DNA of 7,623 nucleotides from an uncultured Prevotella sp. (GTDB lineage Bacteria > Bacteroidota > Bacteroidia > Bacteroidales > Bacteroidaceae). The stretch is taken from assembly GCA_938023885.1 (NCBI GenBank), contig CALJCU010000351.1, forward strand, positions 1 through 7,623, written 5' to 3'. Made by a program: the position numbers and the translations under genes. The notes under the pieces were generated by a model, which saw only the letters and a list, made by a program, of their open reading frames with translations, had not been told where the DNA came from and did no database searches. This document shows positions 6,020 through 7,623 of the stretch, piece after piece. Each line of letters begins with the position of its first letter. Positions within the stretch are counted from its first letter, which is position 1.

Positions 6020-6694
6020 ATGCAGACGCTCATCAAATGGGATACAGCCATCACGCTGGCTATCAATGGCTTCCATTGTGGCTATCTCGACAATTTCATG
6101 ATGATGTATTCCGGTAAGTTCATATGGATTCCATTCTATGTGAGCCTAATGGTTATCATGTTCCGTAACTTCCCACGGAAGGCAGTGATATATTGTCTGT
6201 TGTTCGCTGTCGTGCTCATTACACTGTGTGACCAGACGACTTCAGCAGTGTTCCGGCCGCTGTTCGACCGGTTGCGGCCCGCAAACCCAGCTAATCCCAT
6301 CTCACCGTTGATCCATATTGTGGATGACTATCGTGGCGGCCGGCATGGCTTTCCTTCCGCCCATGCGGCAAACTGCTGGAGTGCATTCTTTTTCGTGTTC
6401 TATGTCTTCCGGAGACGTGTCCTTAATTATAATCTTGCAGCGTGGGCTTTTGTGATGTGCTGGTCGCGCATTTATCTCGGCGTGCATTATTTCGGGGATG
6501 TGCTCTGCGGCATGATTTTAGGATTTCTGTTGGCAAGCATTATGTATTATGTCTTTCAACGCTTGCTCAGACAGTCAGCTCGTTCCTTGAAACCTAAGGA
6601 AGACTCATGCAAGCTCTATACCCCCGCATTGGTCTGCAATATTGAGACTGCTGCCATACTTATCCTCGCCTTCTTCACACGATTCTCATTCTGA
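6020..6694 (+). CDS. PAP2 family membrane phosphatase
   Basis: This is a 224-residue integral membrane protein of the type 2 phosphatidic acid phosphatase superfamily, which dephosphorylates lipid phosphates such as phosphatidate, phosphatidylglycerophosphate or undecaprenyl pyrophosphate. All three signature blocks are present: motif 1 R79-x6-R86P87 (FRPLFDRLRP), motif 2 P112-S-A-H115, and motif 3 SR(149-150)-x5-H156-x3-D160 (SRIYLGVHYFGD). H115 and H156 are the expected catalytic acid and nucleophile. Motif 1 normally begins with lysine; here it is arginine, a conservative change. Hydrophobic helices occur at about 34-48, 54-70, 117-130, 138-150 and 160-178, with a further one at the C-terminus (about 205-222). 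It starts 3 bases after the transferase stop. The pairing suggests it removes phosphate from a lipid intermediate of the same envelope pathway, but substrate cannot be read from sequence. Confidence 0.9.
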   Translation: MQTLIKWDTAITLAINGFHCGYLDNFMMMYSGKFIWIPFYVSLMVIMFRNFPRKAVIYCLLFAVVLITLCDQTTSAVFRPLFDRLRPANPANPISPLIHIVDDYRGGRHGFPSAHAANCWSAFFFVFYVFRRRVLNYNLAAWAFVMCWSRIYLGVHYFGDVLCGMILGFLLASIMYYVFQRLLRQSARSLKPKEDSCKLYTPALVCNIETAAILILAFFTRFSF

Positions 6695-6703
6695 AAGTAA
6701 CAC

Positions 6704-7369
6704 ATGGAAATTAAGCACATAGCCATTTTCCACTCTCCGTTCCCCTCCAAGTTTGGCATACCCAAACAGAGCGGACTTGTGGAGGAACTTGAAGGTACCA
6801 TCGTCCTCACGGAGCCCTATCGTTCTGCAGAGGCATTGAGAGGTATCGACAGTTTTGACTATCTATGGCTGATATGGGCGTTCAGTGCCAATAAACATAC
6901 AGCAAACGGGCTCACCGTGCGCCCACCACTTTTAGGTGGCAACACACGTCTCGGCATCTTTGCTACCCGTTCACCATTCAGGCCCAATCCGCTGGGTTTG
7001 TCCTCCGTACGTTTGAAGAGCGTGGAGTGGGAGACAAGCCAAGGCCCTGTGCTTCATGTCCTTGGAGCCGACCTGATGGATGGCACACCCATCTTCGACA
7101 TTAAGCCCTATGTCACCTATGCCGACTGCCACGAAGGAGCCAAGTCAGGGTTTGTCGATCAGCATCCTATCAAGCGCCTAAAGGTCATCATCCCTGATAG
7201 CCTTGCACAAGCCTTAGGTGAACAGCAGACCGAGGCCTTGCGTAAAGTCTTGGAACTCGACCCAAGACCCCATTATCAGCATGATCCCAACCGCATTTAT
7301 GGCATGCCATTCGCGGGGAGAGACGTACATTTTAAAGTTGAAGGGGAAAAATTAACCGTAATTGGGTAA
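6704..7369 (+). CDS. trmO: tRNA (N6-threonylcarbamoyladenosine37-N6)-methyltransferase TrmO
   Basis: The 221-residue protein belongs to the TsaA/YaeB/VirR family; E. coli TrmO is similar in length (235). TrmO uses S-adenosylmethionine to methylate t6A37 to m6t6A37 in tRNA-Thr reading ACY codons. The N-terminal domain has the family's single-sheet beta-barrel motifs: IAIFHSPFPSKFGIPKQSGL (6-25), LGGNTRLGIFATRSPFRPNP (77-96) leading to LGLSSVRL, and GADLMDGTPIFDIKPYV (121-137). The RSPFRPNPLGLS segment (89-100) is the cofactor-binding hallmark. The C-terminal domain ends with DPRPHYQHDPNRIYGM (186-201), as in YaeB. It begins 9 bases after the PAP2 stop and is probably co-transcribed, though a tRNA modification gene has no obvious link to the envelope genes. 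Its last three codons and stop lie in a short tandem repeat. Confidence 0.95.
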   Translation: MEIKHIAIFHSPFPSKFGIPKQSGLVEELEGTIVLTEPYRSAEALRGIDSFDYLWLIWAFSANKHTANGLTVRPPLLGGNTRLGIFATRSPFRPNPLGLSSVRLKSVEWETSQGPVLHVLGADLMDGTPIFDIKPYVTYADCHEGAKSGFVDQHPIKRLKVIIPDSLAQALGEQQTEALRKVLELDPRPHYQHDPNRIYGMPFAGRDVHFKVEGEKLTVIG

Positions 7370-7528
7370 CTTCGTAACTACTTTATCTTTTGTCGGAGAG
7401 GCAAATGGGCTAGCCTCAATAGGTATCTCGGAGGGTGTCATACGGTTAGCCCGTCGCGTAAGCACCTCGAAGATGTGCCACATGGCTAGCCCCAGGTGAG
7501 GGGCATCTTCAATGTTAATCTCAGATCT
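7352..7528 (-). CDS. uncertain small minus-strand open frame (possible gene 3' end or repeat-encoded)
   Basis: The minus strand is open for 58 codons from just after a TAG (7529-7531) to TAA at 7352-7354. Its only ATG positioned as a plausible start is at 7483, giving 43 residues beginning MWHIFEVLTRRANR and ending TKLPNYG. Composition is protein-like, and the frame stays open upstream of that ATG (EINIEDAPHLGLA), which would fit the end of a longer, now interrupted protein. The 3' end overlaps the last 18 bases of trmO in convergent orientation and runs through the 8-base repeat, so the C-terminal residues come from repeat DNA. No family was recognised. Structured repeat DNA read in an accidental frame is an equally good explanation. 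Confidence 0.25.
   Translation of the reverse strand, partial: RSEINIEDAPHLGLAMWHIFEVLTRRANRMTPSEIPIEASPFASPTKDKVVTKLPNYG
7358..7381. repeat. 8-base tandem repeat overlapping the trmO stop codon
   Basis: Three adjoining 8-base units, GTAATTGG, GTAACTTC and GTAACTAC, share GTAAYT. The trmO stop TAA is inside the second unit, so the gene's last codons are supplied by the repeat. A two-unit relative (GTAATTG) is found at 631-644 over another stop codon. This looks like a dispersed simple repeat at gene ends. Confidence 0.6.
7394..7510. repeat. array of three abutting hairpin units with GG(C/T)TAGCC cores
   Basis: Three inverted-repeat units lie end to end. Unit 1 (7394-7430) has weak arms GAGA/TCTC. 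Unit 2 (7431-7468) has arms GAGG(G)TG/CACCTC with an inner TACG/CGTA. Unit 3 (7469-7510) has arms GAAGATG/CATCTTC with further C-G pairs inside. Each unit carries an 8-base core at nearly the same offset from its left edge: GGCTAGCC at 7408, GGTTAGCC at 7444, GGCTAGCC at 7484. GGCTAGCC is itself palindromic. The design resembles REP/BIME or MITE elements, or a structured RNA. No T-run follows, so simple termination is unlikely. The opposite strand is also an open reading frame. Confidence 0.55.
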
Positions 7529-7623
7529 CTATGCTAAATAGTGTTCACTGAAAAAATATCAGGCAATTCTTAGGACTACAAGGTCCATAGGTCTGTTTAA
7601 TCCAAAATGGAGAATATGAAGCC
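7511..7623. other. unassigned intergenic end of window
   Basis: No gene can be supported here. There is a small dyad GGAC-TACAAG-GTCC near 7573-7586 and AGTG-TT-CACT near 7540-7549, both short enough to be chance. An ATG at 7607 opens a + frame (codons for M-E-N-M-K) that runs off the window and could be the start of a following gene. No consensus promoter precedes it; TAGGTCTG at 7588-7595 is one base from the -7 consensus but lacks a matching -33 element. Confidence 0.3.

Noticed and set aside
7394..7510. CRISPR array or tRNA
   Set aside because: Only three units with differing arms, no constant repeat with unique spacers, no cas genes, and no cloverleaf or CCA-type acceptor end.
7394..7510. 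Rho-independent terminator for trmO
   Set aside because: The hairpins are not followed by a T-run; the nearest downstream sequence is mixed.

Overview
The window looks like a stretch of a Bacteroidales chromosome, most likely a Prevotella relative. The signs are near-perfect Bacteroidetes promoter elements (TTTG and TAnnTTTG), AT-rich leaders without Shine-Dalgarno sequences, a DUF4861 protein beside hexuronate genes, and moderate GC content. All recognisable protein genes lie on the + strand. No rRNA, tRNA, CRISPR array or complete insertion sequence is visible.

Left block (1-3440) is a hexuronate (galacturonate) catabolic operon. It holds the 3' end of an ExuT-type MFS transporter, a uxaB (tagaturonate reductase) reading frame that keeps only its first ~103 codons, a full-length uxaA (altronate dehydratase) and an exported DUF4861 protein. 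The intended flow is uptake of galacturonate, then tagaturonate, altronate (UxaB) and 2-keto-3-deoxygluconate (UxaA). As written, the UxaB step is broken by a large deletion. The junction carries an unusually GC-rich inverted repeat. The operon ends at a probable intrinsic terminator that overlaps the DUF4861 stop codon.

Right block (3437-7369) starts at a well-formed Bacteroidetes promoter embedded in the T-run of that terminator. It contains four closely packed genes: a WG-repeat-like protein of unknown function, an LtaS-type membrane sulfatase-fold transferase (GTG start), a PAP2 membrane phosphatase, and the tRNA methyltransferase TrmO. The transferase/PAP2 pair suggests phospholipid head-group transfer to an envelope glycan together with recycling of the lipid by-product. 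A perfect 10-bp inverted repeat sits in codons 8-17 of the transferase gene.

The right end (7358-7623) is the least ordinary part. The trmO stop codon lies inside a degenerate 8-bp tandem repeat (GTAAYT...). It is followed by three directly abutting hairpin units of 37-42 nt, each with the core GG(C/T)TAGCC at nearly the same offset. The same DNA carries an open minus-strand frame with protein-like composition. I read this as a dispersed REP/MITE-like element or the 3' remnant of a minus-strand gene. I could not identify it further. The last ~110 bases hold nothing I can assign with confidence.
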